Shown piece by piece: positions 36,352 to 46,557 of a stretch of 64,000 nucleotides of DNA. Origin of the DNA: Fen-1254 sp963769605 (GTDB lineage: Bacteria > Bacteroidota > Ignavibacteria > UBA10030). Made by a program: the position numbers and the translations under genes. The notes under the pieces were generated by a model. That model did no database searches. It worked only from the letters and a program-made list of their open reading frames with translations, and was not told where the DNA came from. Location of the stretch: assembly GCA_963769605.1 (NCBI GenBank), contig CAVYML010000002.1:434001-498000 (forward strand), written 5' to 3'. How positions within the stretch are numbered: the stretch's first letter is position 1; each line of letters begins with the position of its first letter.

Positions 36352-37268
36352 AACTGCAAAGCCGGCATCTTCTCGGATTGGAAGGAGTAAGCAAGGAGGA
36401 TATTAACCTGATCTTAGATACAGCGGAATCGTTTAAAGAAGTCCTGGGACGGCCGATCAAGAAAGTTCCTCCGCTTCAGGGAAAAACAATCGTGAATTTG
36501 TTTTTTGAAAATTCGACACGGACGCGGATTTCATTCGAACTGGCGGAACGGCGGCTTTCCGCCGACGTCGTTAATTTTGCAGCAGGCGGCAGCAGCGTAT
36601 CAAAAGGAGAAACCTTGAAAGATACGGCACGCAATATCGAAGCGATGAAAATCGATATGGTCGTCATCAGGCACGGATCGACAGGTGCACCGCATTTTCT
36701 GAGCCGGGTCGTAAAGGCAAACGTCGTAAATGCGGGTGACGGTCAGCATGAACACCCGACACAGGCCCTGCTTGATATGATGACGCTGCGGGAAAAATAC
36801 GACACACTTGAGGGCTTACGCGTTTGCATCGTGGGAGATATCCTGCACAGCCGTGTAGCCCGTTCGAATATCTTCGGATTGAAAACGATGGGTGCGGAAG
36901 TCTCTGTCTGCGGACCCGAAACCCTCATGCCGCGGTGTATTGAAGAAATGGGGGTCAAAGTGTACCATAAACTGGAGGATATTATTCCCCATGTCGATGC
37001 GCTGAATGTTCTCCGGATTCAATTAGAACGTCAAAAAAGCGGACTCTTTCCTTCGCTCCGCGAGTACCACAGGTACTTCGGCGTGACGAAAGAGAAAGTC
37101 GATAAAGCGCCGAAACCGATTACCATTATGCATCCCGGACCTATCAACCGCGATGTAGAACTTTCAGCAGATCTTGCGGACGGCGAGCATTCGGTCATTC
37201 TTGAGCAGGTGACGAACGGTGAAGCTGTCCGCATGTCGGTCTTGTATTTACTCGGAACTTCGAATTAA
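36348..37268 (+). CDS. pyrB: Aspartate carbamoyltransferase catalytic subunit
   Basis: Joins carbamoyl phosphate and aspartate in pyrimidine synthesis. The 306-residue protein has the carbamoyl-phosphate loop FFENSTRTRISFE, the KGETLKDTARN region, HPTQALLDMMTL and the MHPGPINRDVEL motif. A pyrI regulatory subunit is not found here. It overlaps pyrR by 4 bases and is followed directly by pyrC, so the three genes form one operon under PyrR control. Confidence 0.97.
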   Translation: MKLQSRHLLGLEGVSKEDINLILDTAESFKEVLGRPIKKVPPLQGKTIVNLFFENSTRTRISFELAERRLSADVVNFAAGGSSVSKGETLKDTARNIEAMKIDMVVIRHGSTGAPHFLSRVVKANVVNAGDGQHEHPTQALLDMMTLREKYDTLEGLRVCIVGDILHSRVARSNIFGLKTMGAEVSVCGPETLMPRCIEEMGVKVYHKLEDIIPHVDALNVLRIQLERQKSGLFPSLREYHRYFGVTKEKVDKAPKPITIMHPGPINRDVELSADLADGEHSVILEQVTNGEAVRMSVLYLLGTSN

Positions 37269-37278
37269 GGAGATGAAT

Positions 37279-38565
37279 ATGAAATTGCATTTGAAATCAG
37301 GCCGCCTGATCGATCCGAACAGCGGTAAAGATGAAGTTATGGATCTGCTGATCGGAGACGGGATAATTGAACATATCGGAAAAAATTTACCATCGCCGAA
37401 AAATTATGATGTGATTGACTTGAGGAATAAAGTCGTTGCACCGGGCTTTATCGATATCCATGTCCATTTGCGTGAACCCGGATTCGAGCATAAAGAGACG
37501 ATTGCGACCGGTTGTGCATCGGCTGCAGCGGGCGGATTTACAGCGGTGTGCTGCATGCCGAATACTAATCCAACCATCGATGACGAGTCCGTCGCACGCT
37601 ATGTTCGGGAAAGCGGAAAAAGAGTGACCGGCGGTCTTGTCGATGTTTTTCCGATTGCAGCAGCGACGAAAGGGCGGAAAGGGGAGGAACTTGCACCGAT
37701 CGCCGAACTGGCGCAAGCAGGCGCAGTAGCGTTTTCGGATGACGGCGCTCCAATAGCAAGTGCAGAAATGATGCGACGCATTCTTGAGTATTCTTCGATG
37801 TTCGGACTCGCTGTCATTCAGCATGCAGAAGAACCGACACTGACAAAAGGCGGGGTGATGAACGAAGGTTTTCAGTCGACCCGGCTTGGGATGCCCGCAA
37901 TGCCGCCGATTGCGGAAGAATTGATGGTCGCACGGGATATCATTCTTCTCCGCTATATTCCGAAAGCCAAGTACCATGTCGCCCATATCAGCACTGCTCA
38001 AACGATCGAACTCGTGCGAAAAGCAAAAAAAGAAAAACTGAATATCACGTCCGAAGCGGCGCCGCATCATTTTACATTGACCGATAAAGAGGTAGAGGGC
38101 TTTGATACGAATACAAAAATGAATCCGCCGTTAAGAACGAAGGAAGATGTAGAAGCTGTAAAGCAGGGATTAAAAGACGGTACAATCGACGCCATCGCAA
38201 CCGATCATGCGCCGCATACGATCGACGAAAAAGAAGTCGAATATACGTCCGCTCCGTTCGGTATTGTTGGATTAGAGACGGCCTTTGGTTTGTCTTTAAC
38301 GGAGCTTGTAGAAAAAAAATATCTCGCTCTATTCCAACTGATCGAAAAATTCACTTCTACCCCGCGGCGTATTGTGGGGCTGCCGCAAATTATCATCGAA
38401 GAAGGAGCAAGAGCAAACCTGACAATTCTTGATCCCGAGAAGGAGTGGGTCGTTGATGTTCAGGCATTTCGTTCAAAATCGAAGAATTCTCCGTTCCATG
38501 GCCGGCTTCTGAAAGGAAAAGCTTTTGGAATTATTAACGGCAATCAGACTTTTTTCATCGAATAG
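37279..38565 (+). CDS. pyrC: Dihydroorotase
   Basis: Closes the ring to dihydroorotate. The 428-residue protein has the amidohydrolase metal motif IDIHVHLREPGFEHKET, the QHAEEP and HVAHIST histidines and ATDHAPH near the C-terminal third. A longer frame opens at 37219, but a TAAGGAG site at 37266-37272 followed by ATG at 37279 gives the proper N-terminus (MKLHLKSGRLID). Last gene of the pyr operon. Confidence 0.95.
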   Translation: MKLHLKSGRLIDPNSGKDEVMDLLIGDGIIEHIGKNLPSPKNYDVIDLRNKVVAPGFIDIHVHLREPGFEHKETIATGCASAAAGGFTAVCCMPNTNPTIDDESVARYVRESGKRVTGGLVDVFPIAAATKGRKGEELAPIAELAQAGAVAFSDDGAPIASAEMMRRILEYSSMFGLAVIQHAEEPTLTKGGVMNEGFQSTRLGMPAMPPIAEELMVARDIILLRYIPKAKYHVAHISTAQTIELVRKAKKEKLNITSEAAPHHFTLTDKEVEGFDTNTKMNPPLRTKEDVEAVKQGLKDGTIDAIATDHAPHTIDEKEVEYTSAPFGIVGLETAFGLSLTELVEKKYLALFQLIEKFTSTPRRIVGLPQIIIEEGARANLTILDPEKEWVVDVQAFRSKSKNSPFHGRLLKGKAFGIINGNQTFFIE

Positions 38566-38678
38566 ACGAATCGCTTCGTCAAAAAGAAAAAGTCTCTGCG
38601 TTCTGCATAAAGAATGTGGCTGATGATTTATAGGTTTTATTGATTTTTACAATGATTAGAGATACTATTTAACATACG

Positions 38679-39149
38679 ATGCGATGGCTGTTTTTTATAT
38701 TGATCATCGGCATTTTTGCCGAAACCTTTGCACAGCCGAACGGCGGCTCTCCTCAAAAGCCGCAGCTGCCAGAACGATTGCAAAAACAGGCTGAATCCGT
38801 TCCATACGCTGAAGCTGAATCGCTATTCCAAAAAATCAAGGATGGAATTCAGCATGGTTCCGTATCTGAATTCTCCCAATTTTTCGGAAGCATAGTTTAT
38901 GTGACCCTCTTGACGCGCGAAAGTGATTACTTCTCACCCAATCAGGCGGAAGGAATTTTATCGAATTTTTTTTCGACTCACAAATCCACATCTTTTTCTT
39001 TCTCGCGTGTAAAGAGTCATACTCGTTCTCCCTATGCCACGGGTCGTTTTGTGTATGTCGAAAAAGGGAAACAGGAATCCATTCAGATCTACGTATTATT
39101 GAACCTGCACAGGAACAAGTGGATTATTACGCAATTCAATATTTATTGA
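38679..39149 (+). CDS. Secreted DUF4783-like protein
   Basis: 156 residues with a signal peptide (LFFILIIGIFAETFA). The body resembles small NTF2-fold DUF4783 proteins common in the FCB group: LFQKIKDGIQHGSVSEFSQF, then beta strands ending in RNKWIITQFNIY. Function unknown. It is followed 12 bases later by the giant sensor kinase gene, so it may belong to its regulatory unit. Confidence 0.6.
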   Translation: MRWLFFILIIGIFAETFAQPNGGSPQKPQLPERLQKQAESVPYAEAESLFQKIKDGIQHGSVSEFSQFFGSIVYVTLLTRESDYFSPNQAEGILSNFFSTHKSTSFSFSRVKSHTRSPYATGRFVYVEKGKQESIQIYVLLNLHRNKWIITQFNIY

Positions 39150-39161
39150 TCGTTTTTTTAG

Positions 39162-42100
39162 ATGCAAGTGAAAAACCGGAAATTGCCCCGTTTCATTCTC
39201 CTCGGATTAAGCCTCTGTATCATACTTTTTTCCTTGCTCCAGTTTTTCAAATGGCGGCAGGTGAGGGAAATCGAAATTCGATGGCAGCCAATGCAGGAGG
39301 AGTGGAGAAAAAATGCCTATGCCGTTACAGAATATGAATTCGGAAAAATAACGCGTGAATTACTTGCCTGCGCGTCTCAAGCTGTCGAAGATTTAAAGTA
39401 TTCGCAACGAAATGATCGGAAGCTGCCGATTTCATCGGCTTTTTCTTGTTTCACACAGAACGAAACTGCAGGGGAATACACTTTTGAACTGGTCGATTCC
39501 ACAGGACACATTCAAGCATGGAAGGGCAGAAGTATTCGCATGCAATACCCTGTCTCCAGTCACTCAGGGAGTTTGGATTCCGTTTTACTGCTTACGGAAT
39601 CACGGCATCATAGTTACCTTACGATTGGCGTACCGTTTTCCTTTCGATCACTTTCTCTCTATGTCAGTAAACCGATAGAGTCGCATGATCCCTTGAAGCC
39701 GCAAGATGAACAGTCCGGATTCAGCCGGCTATGTTCTCAGAAACTCAATAGTCGGGTTGAATTGATTGTTCCCGATTCATCTGCGCAGAAATTTCAAGCC
39801 GGAGACTCTTCTTTTGCTTTGAAAGATTTTAATCATCGGGAAATCGGATATTTGAACATTCTGCCAATGACAAAAGAAGCCACGATCGCAGCGCTGAGAC
39901 AGACTTTTGATCGGTGGAACACTATTCTCCTTGCAATGACGATTCTGTTATCAGGAATTCTTTTGATCATTCTTTGCCGCCGTTTCGTAATGCAAGGGAT
40001 ATCGCTGTCTTTGAGTATTATAATCTTGTGGGGAATACGTTTCGGATGGCTTTTCATTGATTTTCCCCGCTCAATTTTTGGAGGAATGCTTTTCGATCCT
40101 TCTCTATATGCATCTTCATTTGGCTTCGGCCTGACGGCAACTCTTGGAGATTTAGTACTGAGCGCATTAACGCTCCTTTGCTCTTCACTTTGGATTCTTA
40201 GCGTATACCTTAAACATGAGGGAAATAAGAAACCGAAATATATACCGGAATCGATTTGGAAAATACTCCTTGCGGCTTCGGCGATTCTTATGCCGTTTGT
40301 CCTGCTTGGTATCTTGAGGGCTTATGGTGCATCTCTTCACAGTTTTTTCTTCGATTCCACCATTCGGTTTTTTGACCCTGTAAATATTATACCTGATATT
40401 CCCGCGGCTATGCTGCAATTCGCCATTCTTTGCATGTCCACGGCCGTCGTAACCGCTGCATGTCTTTGTACAAATGTCGTTCGACGATTCTGGCAATCGA
40501 AAAAAATATTCCATAATTCGAATCCGTGGATTATCATATTCGTTCATTATGCCGTCTGTGCTGCGATTTATTATCGTGTTGATGAAAATCCGCAGGTTCC
40601 ATATTATTCTCTCGCCATTCTGCTCTTTGCATCATATTTTCTTCAAGTCTGGGTCATTGAACGGTTTAAGGTTCTGGTCATATCGCTCTTTACTTTCGCA
40701 GTTATATGGCTCATGATCTGTTCGTTTCTGCTGGCGCTGCCTGTAATCCGCATGCAGGGTATCGAGAAAGCGAAAAAAAATGTCGAATTAATTGCATCGG
40801 AGGTCGCCCGTCCTGCCGATGAATGGGTGTCGTATATGATTCAAGAAGGACTGCGCAGCGCAAGTCAGGGACTTCAAGAAAAAGAAATGGATGCGGGCAT
40901 TCATAAAGCAAAGGAGGACAATCTTGCGTTTCGATTTTGGATGCAGATGCCGCTGAGCAAGCGCGGTTACAATTCTGCCGTTGTCCTCTATGATCCGGCG
41001 GGGAACGAAATGGACCGGTTCGTGGTCGGATTAAATAGCTCTGAACAGCGCGAAATATTAGCGAAAGTTTTTCAAGGGGAGGAAGAGACAGTCAGCAATC
41101 TCCAGCCTTCGCTGTCGATGAATGTGCCGAAACTATACGGCGCGTGGACGGTGCTTCGAAATAATCAAGAATCAGTTGTAGGAAGCATGGCGGTTATTAT
41201 GTCCGCCAGCCGGGAAGTACAATTAGGATATGAGGAGACCGGCCTTTTGACCGTGCCCTCTTCGACCTATGGAGAGTTGAGCTATAGGAACTATGCAATA
41301 TCGGAATATAGAAGCGGCGCTCTTTCATCGACAACGGCGCGGGAATTTGCCGTACCCGATTTGCTGTCGCCGGATGTTCAGGCCAATCTCGACTCGACAA
41401 CGCAATATTATTGGCAAAAACAATATCTCGAGGGCAATGTCTTTCATACGGTCTATACACGGGACCTGCGCGAACCGGAGCGAATCATTGCAATACACCT
41501 TGCACCGCTCGATATTCGATTATCTATTTTTAATTATCTTAAAACGGGATTTATCCTTTACCTGTTTATCTTCTGTACCTCTGTAGCCGGCACTCTGAAA
41601 CAACGTCAATGGAAAAAATTGTTTTTCAGTTTCCGATTCCGGCTCTTTGTCGGGTTTACGGTAATTTCTCTCCTTCCGCTTATTTTTCTTGGATATTATA
41701 ATCGGAAATTTGCATCGGAGATTTCGGATCAAGGGACTTCGGAGCTCTTACGGCGCGAAATATCGACGCTGGAACAGCGGTTTTTCATCTATGTCGAGAA
41801 TGAAAACGATTTCCTCCATGGAGTCAATGATGATTTTTGCGAAGCTTTATCCTCTGAATACGGAATAGATATTTCAGTTTATTACGGGGCCGAACTTTTA
41901 GCAAGCAGCCGCTCGGAGTTGTACCGCGCAGGACTGCTTGATCGGCGGCTGGATGGAAATGTTTTCGAAGAAACGATCATCAAACCCAATATGACGGTAT
42001 TTGGCACGGAACGAATAGGCTTGATGACCTATACAGTTGCATCAAAAGCATTGAAGATTGGCGGCAAGGTTGTCGGCGTCCTGTCAGTGCCGATGCTGAG

Positions 42101-43040
42101 CCGTCGGCATATACTCGACATGGAAATAGCACAGCGGAATGCGTTTATTTTCGGTACATATCTTCTGGCATTCGGTATTATGATCGTTGCAACGGGATTC
42201 CTTGCTCATCGATTGACCAGGCCGCTCCTGGAATTGGACCGTGCCGCTCAGCAGGTCGGTAAAGGCGATCTAAGCATCTCTATCGCTTCAAAATCGCATG
42301 ATGAATTGGGAAATCTGATTCGTTCGTTTAACGAGATGACCCGGGAACTTCAAGAAAATCGAAAAAATTTAAGCAAGGCTGAGCGTGAACGGGCATGGCG
42401 TGAAATGGCGAAGCAAGTGGCTCATGAAATTCGCAATCCTATAACACCCATAAAGCTTTCGATCCAGCATCTGCAGCAGTTGTTCAAGGACCAAGTTCCT
42501 CTGCGTGAGGACGTCCTGCAGAGAGTGATGAAATCGATGATGGATCAAATAGATACGCTCTCTCGCATTGCGACAGAATTCTCGAACTTTGCCAAGATGC
42601 CGGAACCACGGTATGAACGATTCGATCTTAAGAATATCATTTCCGATACAGTAGTCCTATTTTCGCAGGTAAAAGACATTCGGTTTCATGTCGTGATGCC
42701 GGATGTCCCGATGTTTTTAGTCGCCGATAGAGATCAGATGCAGCGTGTTTTTGTCAATATTCTTCGAAATGCAGTGCAGGCCATGACAAACGGAGGAACG
42801 GTCGATATTGTTCTTGCTGATATATCGAAAAGTTACAACGTCAGAATTCATGATACCGGTCCTGGGATTGCAGCGGAACTTATTCAAAAAATCTTCGAAC
42901 CAAATTTTTCCACTAAGACAGAAGGAATGGGACTTGGGCTGGCGATTGCAAGGAAAATTATAGAGGATTACGGCGGCGCTATTCATTGTGAAAGTGTTGT
43001 CGGACAGGGTACAACATTTGAAATCAATTTACCACTGTAA
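39162..43040 (+). CDS. Very large membrane sensor histidine kinase (NtrY-like kinase core)
   Basis: 1292 residues. The N-terminal 245 residues form an extracytoplasmic region between an initial membrane helix (RFILLGLSLCIILFSLLQF) and a cluster of about 8 helices (residues 250-520). A second external region follows, then two helices, with the pair ending TYLLAFGIMIVATGFLAH. After them come a HAMP domain, a HisKA dimerisation helix with the phospho-acceptor His1088 in AHEIRNPITP, and an HATPase domain (NILRNAVQAM; DTGPGIA; FEPNFSTKTEGMGLGLAIA). No response regulator lies next to it. The HEIRNP core is like NtrY kinases, but the sensory part is unusual. Length is about twice that of common kinases. 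Confidence 0.85.
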   Translation: MQVKNRKLPRFILLGLSLCIILFSLLQFFKWRQVREIEIRWQPMQEEWRKNAYAVTEYEFGKITRELLACASQAVEDLKYSQRNDRKLPISSAFSCFTQNETAGEYTFELVDSTGHIQAWKGRSIRMQYPVSSHSGSLDSVLLLTESRHHSYLTIGVPFSFRSLSLYVSKPIESHDPLKPQDEQSGFSRLCSQKLNSRVELIVPDSSAQKFQAGDSSFALKDFNHREIGYLNILPMTKEATIAALRQTFDRWNTILLAMTILLSGILLIILCRRFVMQGISLSLSIIILWGIRFGWLFIDFPRSIFGGMLFDPSLYASSFGFGLTATLGDLVLSALTLLCSSLWILSVYLKHEGNKKPKYIPESIWKILLAASAILMPFVLLGILRAYGASLHSFFFDSTIRFFDPVNIIPDIPAAMLQFAILCMSTAVVTAACLCTNVVRRFWQSKKIFHNSNPWIIIFVHYAVCAAIYYRVDENPQVPYYSLAILLFASYFLQVWVIERFKVLVISLFTFAVIWLMICSFLLALPVIRMQGIEKAKKNVELIASEVARPADEWVSYMIQEGLRSASQGLQEKEMDAGIHKAKEDNLAFRFWMQMPLSKRGYNSAVVLYDPAGNEMDRFVVGLNSSEQREILAKVFQGEEETVSNLQPSLSMNVPKLYGAWTVLRNNQESVVGSMAVIMSASREVQLGYEETGLLTVPSSTYGELSYRNYAISEYRSGALSSTTAREFAVPDLLSPDVQANLDSTTQYYWQKQYLEGNVFHTVYTRDLREPERIIAIHLAPLDIRLSIFNYLKTGFILYLFIFCTSVAGTLKQRQWKKLFFSFRFRLFVGFTVISLLPLIFLGYYNRKFASEISDQGTSELLRREISTLEQRFFIYVENENDFLHGVNDDFCEALSSEYGIDISVYYGAELLASSRSELYRAGLLDRRLDGNVFEETIIKPNMTVFGTERIGLMTYTVASKALKIGGKVVGVLSVPMLSRRHILDMEIAQRNAFIFGTYLLAFGIMIVATGFLAHRLTRPLLELDRAAQQVGKGDLSISIASKSHDELGNLIRSFNEMTRELQENRKNLSKAERERAWREMAKQVAHEIRNPITPIKLSIQHLQQLFKDQVPLREDVLQRVMKSMMDQIDTLSRIATEFSNFAKMPEPRYERFDLKNIISDTVVLFSQVKDIRFHVVMPDVPMFLVADRDQMQRVFVNILRNAVQAMTNGGTVDIVLADISKSYNVRIHDTGPGIAAELIQKIFEPNFSTKTEGMGLGLAIARKIIEDYGGAIHCESVVGQGTTFEINLPL

Positions 43041-43074
43041 CGTTAAGGATATTTTTATAATCGCCGCTTTTTAT

Positions 43075-43803
43075 ATGATGCTCAAGCCGAAAATATTTTT
43101 TGCCTTTTCCGAAGTCAAATCTGGAATGAGTACACGCTTGGGAGGTGTGAGCCGGGAACCTTATAATATGAATTGCAGCTACCGGGTTGGTGATGCGGAA
43201 ACGGATGTCGCGAAAAATCGGAAGACTTTTTTTACGAATCTTGACATTCCGGCCGATCGTATCGCTTTTCCACAGCAGGAGCATACTGATATCGTAAAGA
43301 GTGTCGATACGCCGGATGAGTACGCGCATTGCGATGCATTGATAACCGGCGTGCCAAATCTTTTTCTTTCCATCTTGGTTGCAGATTGTCTGCCGATTCT
43401 TCTCTATGATGCTCAAAAAAAAATTGCCGCAGCGATTCATGCAGGGTGGAGAGGCATTGCATCTGGTATCGTACACAAGACAATTCGGTGCATGAATGAA
43501 GAATGGCGCTCACTGCCTTCAGCGATTCATGTCTTCGTTGGTCCATCAGCGGGAGAATGTTGTTACGAAATTGGCCCGGAAACGGCACATCACTTTAAAG
43601 AAAGCATTTTGAAAGAAAGAAATAGAAGGTTATATTTAAATCTTAAAGAAGGAGTCCGGCTTCAGCTGCTTGATGAAGGCGTTCGACCGATGAACATCGA
43701 AATTCAACCGGAGTGTACCATTTGTAATACAATGTTCCATTCATACCGGCGCGATGGAAATAGATCTGGACGGATGATAGCTGTCATTGGAAGGGAAAAT
43801 TGA
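43075..43803 (+). CDS. pgeF: Peptidoglycan editing factor/polyphenol oxidase (YfiH/PgeF)
   Basis: Multicopper-oxidase-like protein of the YfiH family that removes misincorporated amino acids from peptidoglycan precursors. The family motifs are present: MSTRLGGVSREPYN, the Cys/His metal site LVADCLPILLYD, HAGWRGIASGIV, VFVGPSAGECCYEIG and the C-terminal CTICNTMFHSYRRDGN. A longer frame from 42988 overlaps the kinase gene; ATG at 43075 fits the family length better, although a clear ribosome-binding site is lacking. The stop at 43803 lies 2 bases before glmS. Confidence 0.9.
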   Translation: MMLKPKIFFAFSEVKSGMSTRLGGVSREPYNMNCSYRVGDAETDVAKNRKTFFTNLDIPADRIAFPQQEHTDIVKSVDTPDEYAHCDALITGVPNLFLSILVADCLPILLYDAQKKIAAAIHAGWRGIASGIVHKTIRCMNEEWRSLPSAIHVFVGPSAGECCYEIGPETAHHFKESILKERNRRLYLNLKEGVRLQLLDEGVRPMNIEIQPECTICNTMFHSYRRDGNRSGRMIAVIGREN

Positions 43804-43805
43804 TT

Positions 43806-45638
43806 ATGTGCGGAATCGTTGGATATGTAGGAAAACAATCGGCATTGCCTATTCTTATCGAAGGTTTGAAGAGACTGGAATATCGTGGATATGATTCGGC
43901 AGGTATAACGGTTCTTAATCATGGTTCTTTTATGATGAAGAAGAATGTCGGTAAAGTTGCTGAACTCGAAGCCTCGTTGGCAAATGCGGATACAAGCGGG
44001 ACCATCGGTATTGGGCATACGCGCTGGGCGACACATGGAGTGCCGAATGAAATAAACGCACACCCTCATTTTGACTGCAATTTCAAAATAGCTCTTATTC
44101 ACAACGGGGTTATAGAAAATTTCTCCGCTCTGCGTACAATGCTCGAATCTCAAGGTCATAAATTTCGTTCGGAAACGGATACAGAAGTACTGGTTCATTT
44201 GATCGAAGAGTTCTATAAAACGTCATTCGATATGGAAATTGCTCTCAAGCGAGCTCTTAGCAAAGTAACCGGTACCTATGGCATTATCGTCATCAGTGAA
44301 TACGAGCCGGAAAAACTTTTTGTTGCAAGAAAAGGAAGTCCGCTGGTTATAGGATACGGTGAAAACGAAATGCTGGTTGCATCGGATGCTTCTGCTCTGG
44401 TGCAGCATACCCGGAAAGTAAATTACATGGAAGACGGAGAGATTGCAATTTTAACCGCTTCTTCTACGGTTATCAAAACGCTTGATGATGTCGAAGTTGA
44501 CCGTGACGCAGAAGAACTTACGTTCGAACTGGAAGAAATTGAAAAGGACGGGTTCGCTCATTTCATGCTTAAGGAAATTCACGAGCAGCCGGCGACTATC
44601 GAGGATTCCATGCGCGGCAGGCTGCTGGAAGATCAAGGCACAGCCGTTCTCGGAGGACTGAGTCATGTAATCGATAAGCTCGTTCGAGCACCGCGGATTG
44701 TTCTTGCAGCATGCGGTACATCATGGCATGCGGCTCTTGTTGGGGAATATATGTTCGAACAATATGCCCATATTCCGGTTGAAGTAGAATATGCTTCCGA
44801 ATTTCGATATCGCAACCCGATTTTAAATAAAGATGATGTTGTCATCGTGATCAGTCAAAGCGGCGAAACTGCCGACACGCTTGCGGCGCTTCGAGAGGCA
44901 AAGTCTAGAGGAATTACAGTCATCGGCATTTGTAATGTTGTCGGAAGCTCGATTGCTCGTGAAAGTGATGCCGGCGTCTATATCCATGCCGGACCTGAAA
45001 TTGGTGTTGCCTCGACAAAAGCATTCACGTCGCAATTGACTGTCCTTGCATTGGTGACGCTTTTGCTTGCTCGGAAAAAAGGAATGTCGGAAGAAGCGGG
45101 GAAAGAAATTGCACATGAATTGAAGCTGCTGCCGGAAAAAGTCAGATCGATCTTCAACGATACGAAACAAATAGATCTCATTGCCAACGAATTTAAGGAA
45201 ATGCGGAACTTCCTTTATCTCGGACGCGGATACAATTTCCCGGTCGCATTGGAAGGCGCGCTGAAATTAAAAGAAATATCGTATATTCATGCAGAAGGAT
45301 ACCCCGCGGCAGAAATGAAACATGGACCGATAGCGCTGATCGATAAAAATATGCCTGTCGTGTTCATCGCACCGCGGGATGGTTCCTATGAAAAAGTCAT
45401 GAGCAACATACAGGAAGTAAAGGCCCGAAGAGGCCGCGTGATAGCCATTGTCAATGAAGACGAGTCGGAAATGGACCAGCTTGCGGATTATCGTATTCTT
45501 GTACCGAAAACATTGGACATGCTCGCGCCAATTCTTACGGTTATCCCGCTTCAGCTTCTGGCGTATCAAATCGCAGTCTTTCGAGGTTGTAATGTCGACC
45601 AACCGCGCAATCTTGCAAAAAGTGTGACGGTAGAATAG
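43806..45638 (+). CDS. glmS: Glutamine-fructose-6-phosphate aminotransferase
   Basis: First enzyme of UDP-GlcNAc synthesis. With the ATG at 43806 the protein begins MCGIVGYVG so that the nucleophile Cys is residue 2 after Met removal; the upstream TTG at 43800 is not used. The glutaminase domain (TRWATHGVPNEINAHPH) is followed by two SIS sugar-binding domains (ACGTSWHAALVGEYMFEQ, SQSGETADTLAAL, YLGRGYNFPVALEGALKLKE). 610 residues, a standard length. It lies next to pgeF, another peptidoglycan gene. Confidence 0.98.
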   Translation: MCGIVGYVGKQSALPILIEGLKRLEYRGYDSAGITVLNHGSFMMKKNVGKVAELEASLANADTSGTIGIGHTRWATHGVPNEINAHPHFDCNFKIALIHNGVIENFSALRTMLESQGHKFRSETDTEVLVHLIEEFYKTSFDMEIALKRALSKVTGTYGIIVISEYEPEKLFVARKGSPLVIGYGENEMLVASDASALVQHTRKVNYMEDGEIAILTASSTVIKTLDDVEVDRDAEELTFELEEIEKDGFAHFMLKEIHEQPATIEDSMRGRLLEDQGTAVLGGLSHVIDKLVRAPRIVLAACGTSWHAALVGEYMFEQYAHIPVEVEYASEFRYRNPILNKDDVVIVISQSGETADTLAALREAKSRGITVIGICNVVGSSIARESDAGVYIHAGPEIGVASTKAFTSQLTVLALVTLLLARKKGMSEEAGKEIAHELKLLPEKVRSIFNDTKQIDLIANEFKEMRNFLYLGRGYNFPVALEGALKLKEISYIHAEGYPAAEMKHGPIALIDKNMPVVFIAPRDGSYEKVMSNIQEVKARRGRVIAIVNEDESEMDQLADYRILVPKTLDMLAPILTVIPLQLLAYQIAVFRGCNVDQPRNLAKSVTVE

Positions 45639-45682
45639 GAAGACAAGAGTTTTATATTCATCAACAAGGAGTTTCCAGAGGA

Positions 45683-46516
45683 ATGAAAACAGATACAAGA
45701 GGGCGTCATAACGAATGGGCTTTGATTCTCGGCGCATCGAGCGGTTTTGGCGGAGCGACTGCAATCGAATTGGCTCGAATGGGCTATAGTATTTTCGGCA
45801 TACATCTGGATCGGCAGGCAACGATGCCATTAGTTCAGGACATTATAAAAGAAATCAAACATACGGGAGCAAAGTCGGTTTTTTACAATATCAATGCAGC
45901 AGATGCCATCAAGCAGTCGGAAACACTTGATGATATCCAAGAACAATTTGCACAAGAACCCGGCTCGACAATTAAAGTGCTTCTTCATTCGCTTGCATTC
46001 GGGTCTCTCAAACCGTTTATTGCCAAAAAACCGGAAGATGCTCTTTCGCAGGCGCAAATGGAAATGACGCTTGATGTTATGGCTCACAGCATTGTATACT
46101 GGACGCAAGGTTTGGTGGCGAGGGGTTTGATGAAAAGGGGGGGAAGAATTTTCGGGATGACCAGCTCCGGCGGGCACAGCACGATACCGAGTTATGGAGC
46201 CGTATCTGCGGCAAAGGCCAGTCTTGAATCGCATATCCGGCAGCTTGCGATGGAACTGGGACCGTATGGAATAACAGCAAACGCTATTATGGCCGGGGTT
46301 ACCGATACGCCGGCGCTTCGCAAGATTCCCGGAAATGCCGGTATGATTGAAATAGCACGCCATAAGAATCCAGGCGGGCGTCTTACGACCCCGGAAGACA
46401 TTGCAAAAGTCATCGGACTTCTATCCCATGATGGTGCCCAATGGGTTTCCGGAAATGTCATCGGTGTAGACGGAGCGGAAGATATAGTCGGCTATATTGG
46501 TCAGAAGAAGTCTTAA
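45683..46516 (+). CDS. Short-chain dehydrogenase/reductase, possibly enoyl-ACP reductase
   Basis: 277 residues. The Rossmann motif GASSGFGGATAIELA, the serine in GMTSSGGHSTIP and the YxxxK motif in YGAVSAAK define an SDR. The overall pattern (HSLAFGSLKP, PGGRLTTPEDIAKVIGLL, then NVIGVDGAEDI) resembles FabL/FabI-type enoyl-ACP reductases. Position before an acyl-CoA dehydrogenase supports a lipid role. I cannot separate it firmly from other SDR enzymes. Confidence 0.7.
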   Translation: MKTDTRGRHNEWALILGASSGFGGATAIELARMGYSIFGIHLDRQATMPLVQDIIKEIKHTGAKSVFYNINAADAIKQSETLDDIQEQFAQEPGSTIKVLLHSLAFGSLKPFIAKKPEDALSQAQMEMTLDVMAHSIVYWTQGLVARGLMKRGGRIFGMTSSGGHSTIPSYGAVSAAKASLESHIRQLAMELGPYGITANAIMAGVTDTPALRKIPGNAGMIEIARHKNPGGRLTTPEDIAKVIGLLSHDGAQWVSGNVIGVDGAEDIVGYIGQKKS

Positions 46517-46557
46517 TACACATCGCTAAAACCTTTATTCAAGAGTAGGAATAATCT

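Noticed and set aside
37219..37278. Upstream start for pyrC inside pyrB
   Set aside because: The ribosome-binding site and family N-terminus support 37279.
38565..38580. Hairpin GACGAA/TTCGTC after pyrC as a terminator
   Set aside because: The stem is only 6 bp and is followed by an A-rich run, not T residues.
42988..43074. Longer N-terminus for pgeF
   Set aside because: The extra 29 codons overlap the kinase gene and do not resemble the family.
43800..43805. TTG start for glmS
   Set aside because: GlmS needs Cys directly after the initiator Met; the ATG at 43806 supplies that.
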